The notes: generated from the letters alone by a model not told the origin. A stretch of DNA of 24,933 nucleotides from a virus (IMGVR_UViG_3300044630_004635:1-24933); one strand, 5' to 3'. Counted from the first letter of the stretch, positions 8,592 to 18,351 are shown. Made by a program: numbers and translations.

Positions 8592-10455
8592 ATGTCAAAT
8601 ACAACTACTAGATTTAGAGAAAAATTAGAGAATCTTTCAAGAGAAGATTTACTTGAAATTATTCAAGAGCAAAACCCTGAAACAATTAAACAAATAAAAA
8701 GAATTGAATGGGTATTTGAAAACAAATTAAGCCATCTTGCTTGGAATGATGGAACTCCAGTAACAGAGAGACCTTTAACTATAAAAGAACTTGCCCTGTT
8801 AGTTGATGAGCCTTTTGAAATAGATAGAGAATTATTAGATATTGGTGTTTCCGCAGAACAACAAAGGCAGATACACATAGCTAAAGACCCATGCAGATGG
8901 GCAAAGCATTTCCTGAATGCTGAGACCAGAGTTTATCAAACGCTAATATTAAGAGATCCAGGACTAAGAAAGGTACTTAGAGCAGGTCGTCGTTTAGGTA
9001 AGACTTTTAGTATGGCTATTTACTTGCTTCATTATAGCTATACTCATACCGATGGTCGCTCATTGGTTATTGCGCCAATGAAAACTCAAGTTGAATTAAT
9101 CTATCAAGAAATATTAAGATTATCTTCTAAGAGTGATATTGTAACTAATTCTATAACTAGAAAAGTAACATCTCCTCAATTCATGATTCAGTTTTCTAAT
9201 GGATCAACTATTCGATTCTTTACTTCTGGCATGAGATCTGGACGGAAAGTCTGACGTAGCTCGTGGTCAGGAAGCCCATCTAATTGTTTTGGACGAAATG
9301 GATTATATGAATCCAGACGACCTCGATGCGTTATATGCCATGTTGCAGAAAACCGCAGAAGATCAACCAGATAAAGTTCTCATTGGAGCTTCTACTCCAA
9401 CTGGTAGAAGAGAGAGATTCTGGGATTGGTGTAGGAACGAAAGATTCAAAGAATTCTGGTATCCTTCGTATTGCAACCCATACTTCACTAAAGATCAAGA
9501 AGACGAATTTAGAGAAGAATATTCTGAATCTGGTTACAGGCATGAAATTGAAGCTGACTGGGGTGAAGACTCTGAAGGCGTATATCCTAGAAAATATGTA
9601 GATAGAGCTTTCGTTGAACCAGGGTGGAATTATATTCCAGAGATACAGTCTGCAAGGAGCTTCTACTCGGTTGGAGTGGATTGGGACAAGTATGGTGCCG
9701 GAACCAATATAGTCGTCTTAGAAGCGTGCTCAGAGGCCTATGAGGACGAAAGATTTAGAGGTAAGGTCAGAGTAGTGTACAGAGAAGAGATTGCTAAGTC
9801 TGAATACACCTTAACCAACGCCGTTAATAGAATCGTAGAACTAAATCATTCTTTTAGCCCAAAGTTTATATATGTTGACAGAGGATATGGTGAAGTTCAA
9901 GTAGAACTGCTTCACAAGTATGGGATGGAAAATCCTCAATCTAATCTTAGGGAAAAAGTAAAAGGAGTTGCGTTTAGTGAATCTATAGAAATTAGGGATC
10001 CTTACACTAAGCTTCCTACCAAAAAAGAAATCAAACCTTACATGGTCGATAACCTTAGGCAATATCTTGAAAGAGAACAAATTCTATTCTCCTCTTTTGA
10101 TGAAGAACTTTATACCCAGTTAATATCTTATGTGGTAGTTAGAACTACTCAGTCTGGAAGACCAGTCTTTGAGGCAGGTGGTTCAGCGGTAGATCATGCA
10201 CACGATGCTTTGATGCTAGCCCTTCTCGCAATAACTCAAAACTTTGGTGAATTTAGCAAGATTAAATCAGCAACAAATACAACTACATTTTCTAATACAT
10301 TTTTTATGCCAAAGCAAAAGAATGAGGAAGACAGTGATAGTGAAAAAGAATCTGGATACGGAAAGCATTTCTTGGACACAAATAGAACACAGGGATTAAA
10401 AGCTGGAAGATCTAGAAAAAGTGGATCTAGACAAAATACCAGGAAGATGTTCTAA
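8592..10455 (+). CDS. terL: Large terminase subunit, interrupted by one +1 frameshift
   Basis: The ATPase and nuclease motor that packages DNA into proheads. The first segment, 8592-9242 (217 aa), carries the Walker A-like loop RAGRRLGKT (K137). After skipping C9243, 9244-10455 (403 aa) carries Walker B LIVLDEMD (D234, E235), the coupling motif GASTPTGRR, and an RNase H-like nuclease with acidic residues in GVDWDKYG (D363), IYVDRGYG (D429) and AVDHAHDAL (D534, D538). Total 620 aa, normal for TerL. The break falls between Walker A and Walker B, so neither half could package DNA alone. The joined region, MRSG then GKSDVARGQEAH, reads smoothly into Walker B. An ATG at 9289 lies within Walker B and has no ribosome site, so it is not a real start. 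Confidence 0.95.
9240..9246 (+). promoter_or_regulatory. +1 recoding site 3 in terL (GGA-CGG-A)
   Basis: In frame, TCT GGA CGG AAA GTC ends at TGA 9252-9254. Skipping C9243 gives GGA, then GGA AAG TCT GAC GTA, leading straight into the Walker B segment. The strong conservation of terminase motifs on both sides makes this the best-supported site. Confidence 0.88.
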
Positions 10456-10463
10456 GGGTAATT

Positions 10464-12053
10464 ATGGCTATTGAAAACCTTAACCAAATTCAAGCAGTTG
10501 AATCAGATATATTTGGCGACTACCAGCTTAATGGAGTATCGCCTTACGCAGATTTAAACAAAGACGCAGGTAAAAATAAGTTTCAACTTAAATCAGACGT
10601 TACAACTTACGCAGCTGGTACGGATCAGTATTACAGTGTTCCACTAAAAGCGGTAAAGGATCAGGCAAAGAATACTTGTGATGATTTACTTTTTTTTGTA
10701 GATGAATTAGAAAAATTATTAAATGAGATTAGCTTAGACCCAAATGCTACTCCAGCTATAAGTGAATATCACAGGTATGTATGGAGTGAAATATCTAAAA
10801 TAAACGATCAATCTTTAGGAGAGGGTACTCTTCCTAATTTTATCTCACATGCAGAATATCTATATGCAGAAAAACATGGTTGTAGAGGATGTAGAAAGTT
10901 TACAAAAGAATATGATCAACTCATATCTTCAACTACTTTTGGTCATATATATTCTTTTAGAAAAATAGCAAAAGCACTTATCAATGAAGCTGAGTGCATT
11001 AAGAAATCACTAATGACAGATTTTGGAGATGACTATGAAGACGAATCACAGCAACAAGTCGCAACGTACTACCTCTACTGGCTCAAAATGGCGACCCATT
11101 ATCAGAGGAGGTTTGAAGACGCGATCCCAGCCTCTCCCGTCCTTCTCCCAGAATCCGAAGTGGATAAAGTCACTAAAAGACAAGCCGGTCAATTTCAAGC
11201 ATTTTTTTCGATCAGAGTAAATTCAGAAACAGTATCAATTAATAATCAAATAGAGTCTTTGAACAAGGACCTAGGTCAAGACTGTAGTGTTTTTTATGAA
11301 AAGTTTTTAGGACCATCTATAAAGTTTAAAACAAAAGTTGGAGGAGATTTAGCTTTAGATTTTAGAACGACTAACATGCTCTCTCAAATGCCTCGACTTG
11401 CAGAAGAAGCGATAACTGCTGTCTTAACTATAGAAGGAAACTTTAAGTCTGTTTTGACAGATCTTCTTGAAAGAAGAAATATAATGATCAAAAAAATAGA
11501 TTCATTATATCAATCAATAATGCAAAGAAGAAAATATGTTCTTTACATTTCTCAATTAGCATCTAAAGCTATATCTAAAAATAGAATAGTTACTTCTGAA
11601 TCTAATGAAGAGTATATATCAGCAGCTTATTACGCAGTTGCCGATAGAAGTTCTATAACAGAATCATTAAAGTCTAGTCACTCTTCATTGGATGATTTAG
11701 GCGAGGATAATCACCCTCAGTATTTACTCAAAACAGGTGGGGTTATATCAGGCGATGTCTCGGTAGAACCTAACGTTACTATTGATGGAGTAGATTTAAG
11801 TACTCATAGTCATACGGGATATGACGGTTCTACTAAAATTAGATCTATAGACATAGATTACAATTCAGTAAGAGACGATTATAAAAACAGTGATCTTCTA
11901 AAAGTTAAAGACATTTTAGATATTAAGATAGAATCCTTCATACCTGATATACTAATTGGTGGAGTTCCAGTAGCAGATGTTGTAGTAAGCATTAATGTTC
12001 CTGATGAGTTAAAAGATAAGTATGAATTTGAGATTAGATACATAGAGATTTGA
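10464..12053 (+). CDS. Tail-fibre or baseplate-type structural protein
   Basis: This 529-aa protein is largely helical in residues 1-400. From about residue 410 it changes to a fibre-like segment containing the DNHPQYLLKTGGVISGDV signature typical of phage tail fibres and collars, then LSTHSHTGYDG, another common fibre motif. The C-terminus looks beta-rich. An AAGGGT ribosome site lies upstream, 8 bases after terL. It heads a three-gene block (10464-15879) of fibre-type proteins, so I infer a connector or fibre base. The bases about 11085-11190 are noticeably more GC-rich than the rest. Confidence 0.75.
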   Translation: MAIENLNQIQAVESDIFGDYQLNGVSPYADLNKDAGKNKFQLKSDVTTYAAGTDQYYSVPLKAVKDQAKNTCDDLLFFVDELEKLLNEISLDPNATPAISEYHRYVWSEISKINDQSLGEGTLPNFISHAEYLYAEKHGCRGCRKFTKEYDQLISSTTFGHIYSFRKIAKALINEAECIKKSLMTDFGDDYEDESQQQVATYYLYWLKMATHYQRRFEDAIPASPVLLPESEVDKVTKRQAGQFQAFFSIRVNSETVSINNQIESLNKDLGQDCSVFYEKFLGPSIKFKTKVGGDLALDFRTTNMLSQMPRLAEEAITAVLTIEGNFKSVLTDLLERRNIMIKKIDSLYQSIMQRRKYVLYISQLASKAISKNRIVTSESNEEYISAAYYAVADRSSITESLKSSHSSLDDLGEDNHPQYLLKTGGVISGDVSVEPNVTIDGVDLSTHSHTGYDGSTKIRSIDIDYNSVRDDYKNSDLLKVKDILDIKIESFIPDILIGGVPVADVVVSINVPDELKDKYEFEIRYIEI

Positions 12054-12054
12054 T

Positions 12055-13060
12055 ATGACTTGGTTTAGCTATTTAAAGAATGATAGTAATATTTCAGCGT
12101 CTCCATATACGCTTAATTTGTCGAATCCGCCATTAAGAAAACGGATTATCTTTTTCTGACATCAAAGAAACAATTCATGCAAACGATTGGTTATTCGTTG
12201 ATTTGTTAGATAACGAAATTAATTACCTATATGATGCTAATCTAGTCAAGACAGAACAAGATCATTCTTACGTAATGGTTTATGAAGACCCAATAGATTC
12301 AACAGATGCTACTCCAGTATCAACTACAATTCTGGATAATTTAATTTATTTTAAATCTGCAAAAGAACATTCTATTGGTCCCGGAAATGCCGTTAATTAT
12401 AATCTTTATTATGGTAGAGATTATATAAAATATATAAAGCCAACTTCTTACTATAACTACGATATAGATGAAACTGTTTATAAGTATATTCAATATGATC
12501 AATCTACTATCAATTATTATTTATCGGGAAATAATTCTCAAGACAATGCGCCATTAAGCGCAACTCCTAGTGACGTTAATCTATATCAAAGTAAAGTTGA
12601 TAAAGACTCTAAAGAAAATTATACATTAACATTTTTTAATGATGGAGTTGATTGGATAGATAACAAATCAACAAAAGCAGAAGTAAAAGTTGTAGGTAAT
12701 TTTAGTGGACCTAAATTTAAATTAATAGGAAATGTTGGTCCAGATCATGGAATTTTTAAATATAGAATATCTACAAAAATTATTTCTGATCAACAGATAG
12801 AACAGGTCGTAGTAGACTGGACAAATGTAGACTGCTACTTATCCTCTGGTCTTTTGGAGACTGAGCTTATTAATATAATAGATTTAGGCTATGAGGAATA
12901 TATTATAGAAATAGAAACTTTATATGATAAAAACGTATTATCATCTGGAAATAATATTTTAATTAAAGAAATACAATTTTTAAAAAATTATAATATATCT
13001 CTAGGTGAAGAATCTATAAATCCTGATTTATCATTTATATCTATAGGCGGAGTAAAATAA
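12055..13060 (+). CDS. Tail or baseplate beta-rich protein, requires one +1 frameshift
   Basis: The start ATG 12055 follows the previous TGA by one base, and MTWFSYLKNDSNISASPYTL is read for 29 codons. Then CGG occurs in frame at 12142 and the plain frame stops at 12157-12159. Skipping C12142 continues GLSFSDIKETIHANDW and stays open to 13060, giving 334 aa. The downstream part is Tyr/Asn/Asp-rich and beta-strand-like, as in fibre or baseplate adaptors, with no recognised catalytic motif. Its stop overlaps the next start by one base (TAATG). An internal ATG at 12203 lacks a ribosome site and would lose the N-terminal 50 residues. Confidence 0.75.
12139..12145 (+). promoter_or_regulatory. +1 recoding site 4 (AAA-CGG-A)
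   Basis: In frame, AGA AAA CGG ATT ATC TTT TTC TGA stops after four more codons. Skipping C12142 gives AAA, then GGA TTA TCT TTT TCT GAC, and opens 305 codons. The AAA codon before CGG is again NNA and the base after is A. Confidence 0.8.
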
Positions 13061-15879
13061 TGGCTATTGTAAAAAAGACACTTCAAAATTTAAAACCAGG
13101 AAAACAATATTTATTAACAGTTAGGGCAAAAGACGCTGACTTAAATAATACTTTAGACCCTTCTGCTGCTATAAGATTCACTGTTCCAACAGACCAGGTT
13201 GAACCTACGTCACTTGGAAATCTTCAAATATCCGTAGGTTATAAAACAGCAATGGTTAGCTTTAACCCAGCTGATGATCTTAACCTAAAAAACTATGAAT
13301 ATAAAGTATACAAAGAATCTCAAGTAGAACAAATTGGATTACATTACGAGCCTATATCAGAAGATGATTATGAGATTCAAGGTTTTTCTAGCTCAAACGT
13401 ATTTACTGTAAACCTAGAAGAAACTTCCTATATAGAGCAAGGTACTTTTGTAGAAAATGTTACAGATAGTACAATTACAACTAACTTTGAACAAATAAAA
13501 GCATACTACTTTGTTAAGGTTAGATCAATCACTACCTCTGGAGTAGCATCAAGTTGGACTCCTCTTCAAAAATCTGGACAAATTCCCTTTATACCATCAG
13601 CTCATATACAAGAGCTCAGCGCTTCAAGAATCACATCAGGTTATATAGGTTCTGCTCAAATAATTTTAACTGGATCAGACTCCGTTATAAAATCTGCTTC
13701 ATATAAACCAGAAGTAGGAAACTTAAGAGCAACTTTGTCGACAACTGGTACTGAAGCAAATAAAAAACTAGTAACCTTAACTCAAGGGACAACAAACGGC
13801 TTATATCCAGGAATGTTTTTCTTTATTCCTGGAGTAAACCTAGCAACACCTAACGTTCTTGGTCCTGGTAGATTTGGATCAAACTCTCAAATAAGTTCAA
13901 TTGTAGATGAAACTAATTTTACAGCAACTGTTAATCATTCTGTAGCTGGTTTAGTTGAATTTACTTGCTACGCAAAAGGATGGAATATCACTGGTGATGG
14001 CCGTGTCAACTTTGGTGGAATTCAGGGAATCACATTTGACGGAAGTCAAGTTCGTATTGGTTCAGACGCAATTATCGACCCTGGTGCTTCATTGCCAGAG
14101 GCTAATATCTTTTCAGTAACTTCTGGAGCACAGTCTTTAGTAATCGGAAATAGATCTGGAGTTATTGGATTAAAGATTTCTGACACTGCTAGTGGTAACG
14201 TTAATAATAACTACTGGTATGTAAACGGTTCATTTAAGGTCGGCAATGCAACAAAGAATATATCCTACGATGCAACTACTGATGCTTTTAATATTTCTGG
14301 AGAAGTAACAATAGGCGGAACAAGTGCTACAACAGTCGCTAGTAACGCAGCATTAGGTGCAGAAAATCCAGCTACTAGAATAAACTCTAATTCAACCATA
14401 ATTAAGGGTGGACTAATTAGAACTGGAACAATAGAGTCTACTGGCTTTAGTTGGCCTAATACTTCCTCTACCTACTCTTCAGTCGGCACAAGAATAGATC
14501 TTGATAATGGACAAATAGTTTCTAAAAATTTCAGAATAGATGGATCTGGGAATGCTAGCTTCAGTGGATATATAAATGCAACAAGCGGAAATCTTACTGG
14601 AAAACTAACTGTAGGAAATGTTCAAGTTGGAAATAACTTAACAGACGCTAACGGAAGTGCAAGCGATTTTCGTGGAATAGTACTGAGTAACATTAAAGGC
14701 AGTTGGACCAATACATGGCTTGAAAGAGGTGATGGAACAGTTTACTTTAGGGCAACATCTAATAAATCTTATCTTTACATGGATGACACCAATGCAGCTA
14801 TAAGTTTGGGCAATGGAGCATTTTACGTTGACAATGAAGGTAATCTTACTGCGCAAAAAGGAAATTTTTTAGGACAATTAGAAGGTGCAACCGGATATGT
14901 AAAAGGTGACTTTAGGGTTTTAGAAAGATTAAGAGTTGGAGATGGAGCTGCTGTAGACGGTACTACAGTTTGTAGAGTTCAAGGAGTTGGAAATACTGCT
15001 ACTAATAGATATCCATTTGTTGTAGAAAAATTAGATGGAACTAACACTTTTACAGTAAGAGAAGATGGTAGAGTTGATGTTCTTGTTGGTTCCCTTTATG
15101 TTGGCGGGACCATAGTATCGCTGTCAGGACATTCTCACGCTTATCTCCCTTCGTCTGGGGGAACTCTTACGGGTACGCTCATAGTCTCAGCTACAACTTA
15201 CGCAAGGGAAATAAACATAACAGCTGGATATGACATTAACGCTACTGGAACAGGCTCTAGCATAAATGGAGCAACTGTAAGTGGGTCAATTGTAACTGGA
15301 ACAAATTTCAATCCAGCATACGTAACTTTAGGTAATGGATATGGCGTTAAAAGCGATTGGTCTCCCAATACTGATAATACATATGACTTAGGGCAAGATA
15401 ATACAGCTACTGGTTCAGGATCTGCCGATAAAAGGTGGAAAAGATTATACTCCAATAATACTTCTATATCTACATCTGATATCAGGTTGAAAAAGGATAT
15501 AGAAGATGCAAGTTTGGGTCTTGATTTCATAGAAACACTTAGACCTGTTAGTTATAAATTTATAGTTGGAAGCAATGAAATAGAAAAAGATCAAAATGGA
15601 AACCCCATAATCATTGGAACAGATGAAAAAGGTGGAGAAATTTACAGATTAAAGCCAATACCTGGAGTTAGAAGGCATTGGGGATTTATTGCCCAAGAAG
15701 TAAAAGAAGTAATAGATCAATTTGGAGTTGAAGATTTTGCTGGTTGGTCAATTAGTAATATTAATGATCCAGATTCTAAGCAGTCTCTTTCTTATGAACA
15801 ATTTATATCCCCTTTAGTTAAGGCCGTTCAAGAACTTTCTCAAAAAGTAAAAGAGTTGGAATTAAAGATTCAAAGCTGA
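13060..15879 (+). CDS. Tail fibre or spike with fibronectin-like N-terminus and Peptidase_S74 chaperone C-terminus
   Basis: This 939-aa protein starts with fibronectin-III-like segments (LKPGKQYLLTVRAKD, and a second near residues 50-170 ending SGVASSWTPL). It continues into a repetitive Gly/Asn/Thr-rich beta-helical shaft. The C-terminus is the intramolecular chaperone of endosialidase-type fibres, with TSDIRLKKDIED (S806-D807 cleavage point, K811/K812), VSYKF, HWGFIAQEVKEVID and a final coiled coil. In this family the domain trimerises the fibre and then cuts itself off before Asp. It overlaps the previous stop by one base, so the pair is probably translated together. Likely the receptor-binding fibre. 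An HSHAYLPSSGGTLTGTL segment is another fibre hallmark. Confidence 0.9.
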   Translation: MAIVKKTLQNLKPGKQYLLTVRAKDADLNNTLDPSAAIRFTVPTDQVEPTSLGNLQISVGYKTAMVSFNPADDLNLKNYEYKVYKESQVEQIGLHYEPISEDDYEIQGFSSSNVFTVNLEETSYIEQGTFVENVTDSTITTNFEQIKAYYFVKVRSITTSGVASSWTPLQKSGQIPFIPSAHIQELSASRITSGYIGSAQIILTGSDSVIKSASYKPEVGNLRATLSTTGTEANKKLVTLTQGTTNGLYPGMFFFIPGVNLATPNVLGPGRFGSNSQISSIVDETNFTATVNHSVAGLVEFTCYAKGWNITGDGRVNFGGIQGITFDGSQVRIGSDAIIDPGASLPEANIFSVTSGAQSLVIGNRSGVIGLKISDTASGNVNNNYWYVNGSFKVGNATKNISYDATTDAFNISGEVTIGGTSATTVASNAALGAENPATRINSNSTIIKGGLIRTGTIESTGFSWPNTSSTYSSVGTRIDLDNGQIVSKNFRIDGSGNASFSGYINATSGNLTGKLTVGNVQVGNNLTDANGSASDFRGIVLSNIKGSWTNTWLERGDGTVYFRATSNKSYLYMDDTNAAISLGNGAFYVDNEGNLTAQKGNFLGQLEGATGYVKGDFRVLERLRVGDGAAVDGTTVCRVQGVGNTATNRYPFVVEKLDGTNTFTVREDGRVDVLVGSLYVGGTIVSLSGHSHAYLPSSGGTLTGTLIVSATTYAREINITAGYDINATGTGSSINGATVSGSIVTGTNFNPAYVTLGNGYGVKSDWSPNTDNTYDLGQDNTATGSGSADKRWKRLYSNNTSISTSDIRLKKDIEDASLGLDFIETLRPVSYKFIVGSNEIEKDQNGNPIIIGTDEKGGEIYRLKPIPGVRRHWGFIAQEVKEVIDQFGVEDFAGWSISNINDPDSKQSLSYEQFISPLVKAVQELSQKVKELELKIQS

Positions 15880-15885
15880 TATACT
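15856..15885 (+). promoter_or_regulatory. Candidate promoter inside the end of the fibre gene
   Basis: TTGGAA (15856-15861), an 18-base spacer and TATACT (15880-15885) with a TG extension at 15877-15878 resemble a sigma-70 promoter. It would start transcription about 26 bases before the gene at 15918. The -35 lies in coding sequence and the region is AT-rich, so chance resemblance is possible. Confidence 0.3.
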
Positions 15886-15917
15886 AAGATGTCAATTCAA
15901 CTAAGATAGGAACGACA

Positions 15918-16112
15918 ATGCAAGAACCAAATTTAGATGTGAATTTAATTATTCAAACATTTCAAGAAAAGCTATCACAGCTTACAACAGATTTAGTGGT
16001 TAAAGAAGCCACAATCAAACAATTAAATTTAGTCATTCAAGAGCTTCAGACGCATACTCATGACGAAGATTTTTCAACACCAGTAACTCAGATATCAAAA
16101 AAGGATAAGTAA
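15918..16112 (+). CDS. Small coiled-coil protein
   Basis: This 64-aa protein is almost entirely amphipathic helix (residues 8-50, around QTFQEKLSQLTTDLVVKEA) with a short polar tail containing HTHDED. AGGAACGAC lies just upstream. It overlaps the next start by one base (TAATG). It sits between the fibre and portal genes. Size and composition suit a structural adaptor or chaperone, but no family is recognised. Confidence 0.65.
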   Translation: MQEPNLDVNLIIQTFQEKLSQLTTDLVVKEATIKQLNLVIQELQTHTHDEDFSTPVTQISKKDK

Positions 16113-16324
16113 TGGCAGCTAAAAAAGAAGAAGTAGCAACAGAAACAGTAGCAGAAGAAGTACAAGCTCCTAAAGAGTTTAATATTGGAATCAATATTTC
16201 CGATAAAAACTTAGCTTACAAGAGCGATTTTAATGAAGCAGAGACTATTTTCTGGCTCGAAGCTGTAAAGAATTTGATTATTCAAAAGACATTTGAAGCA
16301 GCAGGAATGCAAGACAAGAGCTAA
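16112..16324 (+). CDS. Small hypothetical protein before the portal gene
   Basis: This 70-aa protein has a charged, Glu/Ala/Lys-rich N-terminus (residues 1-22) and a more ordered C-terminal part (FNIGINISDKNLAYKSDF, then a helix with FWLEAVKNLI). It is translationally coupled to the upstream gene by a one-base overlap. Function unknown. Confidence 0.62.
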   Translation: MAAKKEEVATETVAEEVQAPKEFNIGINISDKNLAYKSDFNEAETIFWLEAVKNLIIQKTFEAAGMQDKS

Positions 16325-16337
16325 ATTCTTTAGCATA

Positions 16338-16375
16338 TATAAATAAAACACTACTATTTAACATAGTTTAGTTTT
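16338..16375 (+). promoter_or_regulatory. Intergenic TATAAATA box and hairpin upstream of the portal gene
   Basis: The 67-base gap before the portal gene contains TATAAATA (16338-16345), which matches the T4-type late promoter -10 sequence. It is followed by an inverted repeat: AAAAC (16345-16349) pairs with GTTTT (16371-16375), and ACTAT (16352-16356) with ATAGT (16362-16366). TATAAATA also appears inside coding sequence (for example about 2132 and 2399), so on its own it is weak. The hairpin may be a terminator or processing site instead. Confidence 0.3.
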
Positions 16376-16391
16376 ATATACGGGAAGTATC

Positions 16392-18110
16392 ATGGCCATT
16401 AAAGACTACCTTCCATTCCAAAGAGTGGAAAACGAAAACAATTTCGTTGCAAAAACGCTAGAACCAGATGAGCTAAGATCTCTTAGCACCTCCATGAGAA
16501 TAGCTTCTATTGCCCTTGGCTTTAGAGGGGTGGCGTTAACTTCTAATACAAGAACTGTATTTGAACCTGCCCCATATGACTTTGAGAGAATTATTCAGGC
16601 CATAGATACTGACTCGTATGTAAAACAAGGTTTCAATAAATATAAAGAGCTTTTCTGGAAAGAGGGCTGGGACATAATCTCAGAAAACCATGAAGCTAGA
16701 TCTTATCTTTATCAAAGAATAGACTTCTTGGAGATAACAATGAAAAGACCTTTCATTGATTTCTTGAGTGAAATAGTCGATCAACTTATAAAATTTGGTA
16801 ATGCATTTGTGGTTAAAGCTAGAGCCGATATAGGTGATTATTTTCCTACAACTTTAACTGCAATCAATGGAGCTCAACCGATAGTTGGTTATTACCTAAT
16901 ACCAACTGAGCAAGTTAAAATTCTTAGAGATAAGCATAACAAGCCAAAAAGATATAAGCAGCAAACAAACCCTTATACTTTTTCTCCCAATACCTTAGCT
17001 CCAGAATGGCCAGCAGATCAAGTAATTCATCTTCATTATGATAGAAAAACCGGAAGAGCTTTTGGAACTCCGTTTATAACCAATGCACTTGACGATGTTA
17101 TAGCCCTTCGCCAAATGGAAGAAGATGTGCAGAACCTTGTTCATAGAGAACTATTCCCATTATACAAATATACAATTGGAACTCCAGAGCAACCAGCAGA
17201 GCCCGATGAGATCGAAAGAGCTTCGATAGAGCTAGAGAATCTAAACAATGAAGGTGGATTGATTCTTCCTCATAGACACGATGTATCTATTATCGGATCT
17301 GGAGGAGCAGCATTAGATGCAATACCTTACATGGATCACTTTAAGGAAAGAGTGGCTATTGGACTAGGTGTTGCACCTCACCACCTTGGTATGACTCTTA
17401 ATGGTGGAAATAGATCTGTTACAGAGAGATTGGATACAGCTCTCTATGATAAGGTAAAAAATTATCAAAGACTATTTTCTGAAATGATTCGACTTAACAT
17501 ATTTAATGAGTTGTTATTTGAGGGTGGATTTGATCCTATCGTTAATCCAATGGAGTCAAATATCTCTGATCGTTGTTTCTTTAGATTCAAAGAAATAGAC
17601 GTAGATACTCAGGTTAAAAAAGAAACTCATTTAATTCAAAAATATGTAAATAACATTGCAACATTAGGTGAGACAAGAGTGGCTCTCGGTTATGAGCATC
17701 CAGAGCTAGATCTCTCTCAACTATACTCTGCGATTCAAGGTAAGGTTCAATTGGCCATAGCCACAGGGGCAATTAACTCAAGTTCATTTAATCCAGATAA
17801 TCAAAGCACTAGCGTAATAGATACTTCTCAGCCTGATTTGAGAAAAAATGGCAATACAGAAAAACCTGCCAATAAGAACCAAAGCCTTACCCCTGTTGAT
17901 AAAAAAACAGCTCCCGCAAATAAAGGCGTAGATAACACGATGCGTCCAGCTAACCAGTATGGAAAGAAAACTTCTCCAAATATTAAAAGAATGGACAATC
18001 AATTCCTAACCACTATTGAAAATCTCCTCGATGAAGAGTATACTACTATACGAGATGATTTCGATCAATTAGATACAATAGAGGTTATAGAAAATGGTAA
18101 GTCAGAATAA
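16392..18110 (+). CDS. Portal protein
   Basis: This 572-aa protein forms the dodecameric channel at the capsid vertex through which DNA enters and leaves. Portal-type features include the N-terminal region leading to FGNAFVVKAR, QVIHLHYDRKTGRAFGTPF, the segment HRHDVSIIGSGGAALDAIPY, then FKERVAIGLGVAPHHLGM and NRSVTERLDTALYDKVKNYQ. The last 130 residues are Pro/Lys/Asn-rich and probably disordered. GGGAAG precedes the ATG. The 3' end overlaps the next gene by 17 bases. The portal gene is separated from terL by a fibre module, an unusual order. Confidence 0.92.
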   Translation: MAIKDYLPFQRVENENNFVAKTLEPDELRSLSTSMRIASIALGFRGVALTSNTRTVFEPAPYDFERIIQAIDTDSYVKQGFNKYKELFWKEGWDIISENHEARSYLYQRIDFLEITMKRPFIDFLSEIVDQLIKFGNAFVVKARADIGDYFPTTLTAINGAQPIVGYYLIPTEQVKILRDKHNKPKRYKQQTNPYTFSPNTLAPEWPADQVIHLHYDRKTGRAFGTPFITNALDDVIALRQMEEDVQNLVHRELFPLYKYTIGTPEQPAEPDEIERASIELENLNNEGGLILPHRHDVSIIGSGGAALDAIPYMDHFKERVAIGLGVAPHHLGMTLNGGNRSVTERLDTALYDKVKNYQRLFSEMIRLNIFNELLFEGGFDPIVNPMESNISDRCFFRFKEIDVDTQVKKETHLIQKYVNNIATLGETRVALGYEHPELDLSQLYSAIQGKVQLAIATGAINSSSFNPDNQSTSVIDTSQPDLRKNGNTEKPANKNQSLTPVDKKTAPANKGVDNTMRPANQYGKKTSPNIKRMDNQFLTTIENLLDEEYTTIRDDFDQLDTIEVIENGKSE

Positions 18111-18351
18111 CAAAGAAGACAAAGATTTCTTCAAGGCTTTAGAAGAGTTTAGAACAGCTGTTGACAATGGTCAACTTCGTTTGGCATTGATGCACTTAGT
18201 GATAGTGATTGACGAAATAGTCGATGTACTTTCTCAAGAAGAAGAAGACGATTCTCCAGCTCCAGCTACTGAAGAAGAAAAAGCTCCTGCTCCAAAAGTA
18301 GAAAAAAAAGTAGCTTCAGCAGCCTTTGAAAAAGAAAAAGTATCTGAATAA
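18094..18351 (+). CDS. Small acidic protein, possible portal-associated factor
   Basis: This 85-aa protein starts inside the portal gene's end (MVSQNNKEDKDFFKALEE). Residues 10-48 form amphipathic helix (LRLALMHLVIVIDEIVDVL), followed by a Glu/Ala/Pro/Lys-rich disordered tail. The 17-base overlap suggests translational coupling with the portal gene. No family is recognised. It could be a small scaffold-like or chaperone factor. Confidence 0.65.
   Translation: MVSQNNKEDKDFFKALEEFRTAVDNGQLRLALMHLVIVIDEIVDVLSQEEEDDSPAPATEEEKAPAPKVEKKVASAAFEKEKVSE

Noticed and set aside
9289-10455. A separate gene starting at ATG 9289 after a truncated terminase
   Set aside because: This methionine lies inside Walker B, has no ribosome site, and the coding potential upstream continues to the CGGA site in the same frame. 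One frameshifted TerL is the better explanation.
11023-11220. Overlapping 65-codon frame inside the 10464-12053 gene
   Set aside because: It is read in a different phase with low-complexity composition and no ribosome site. I treat it as a by-product of the GC-rich patch.
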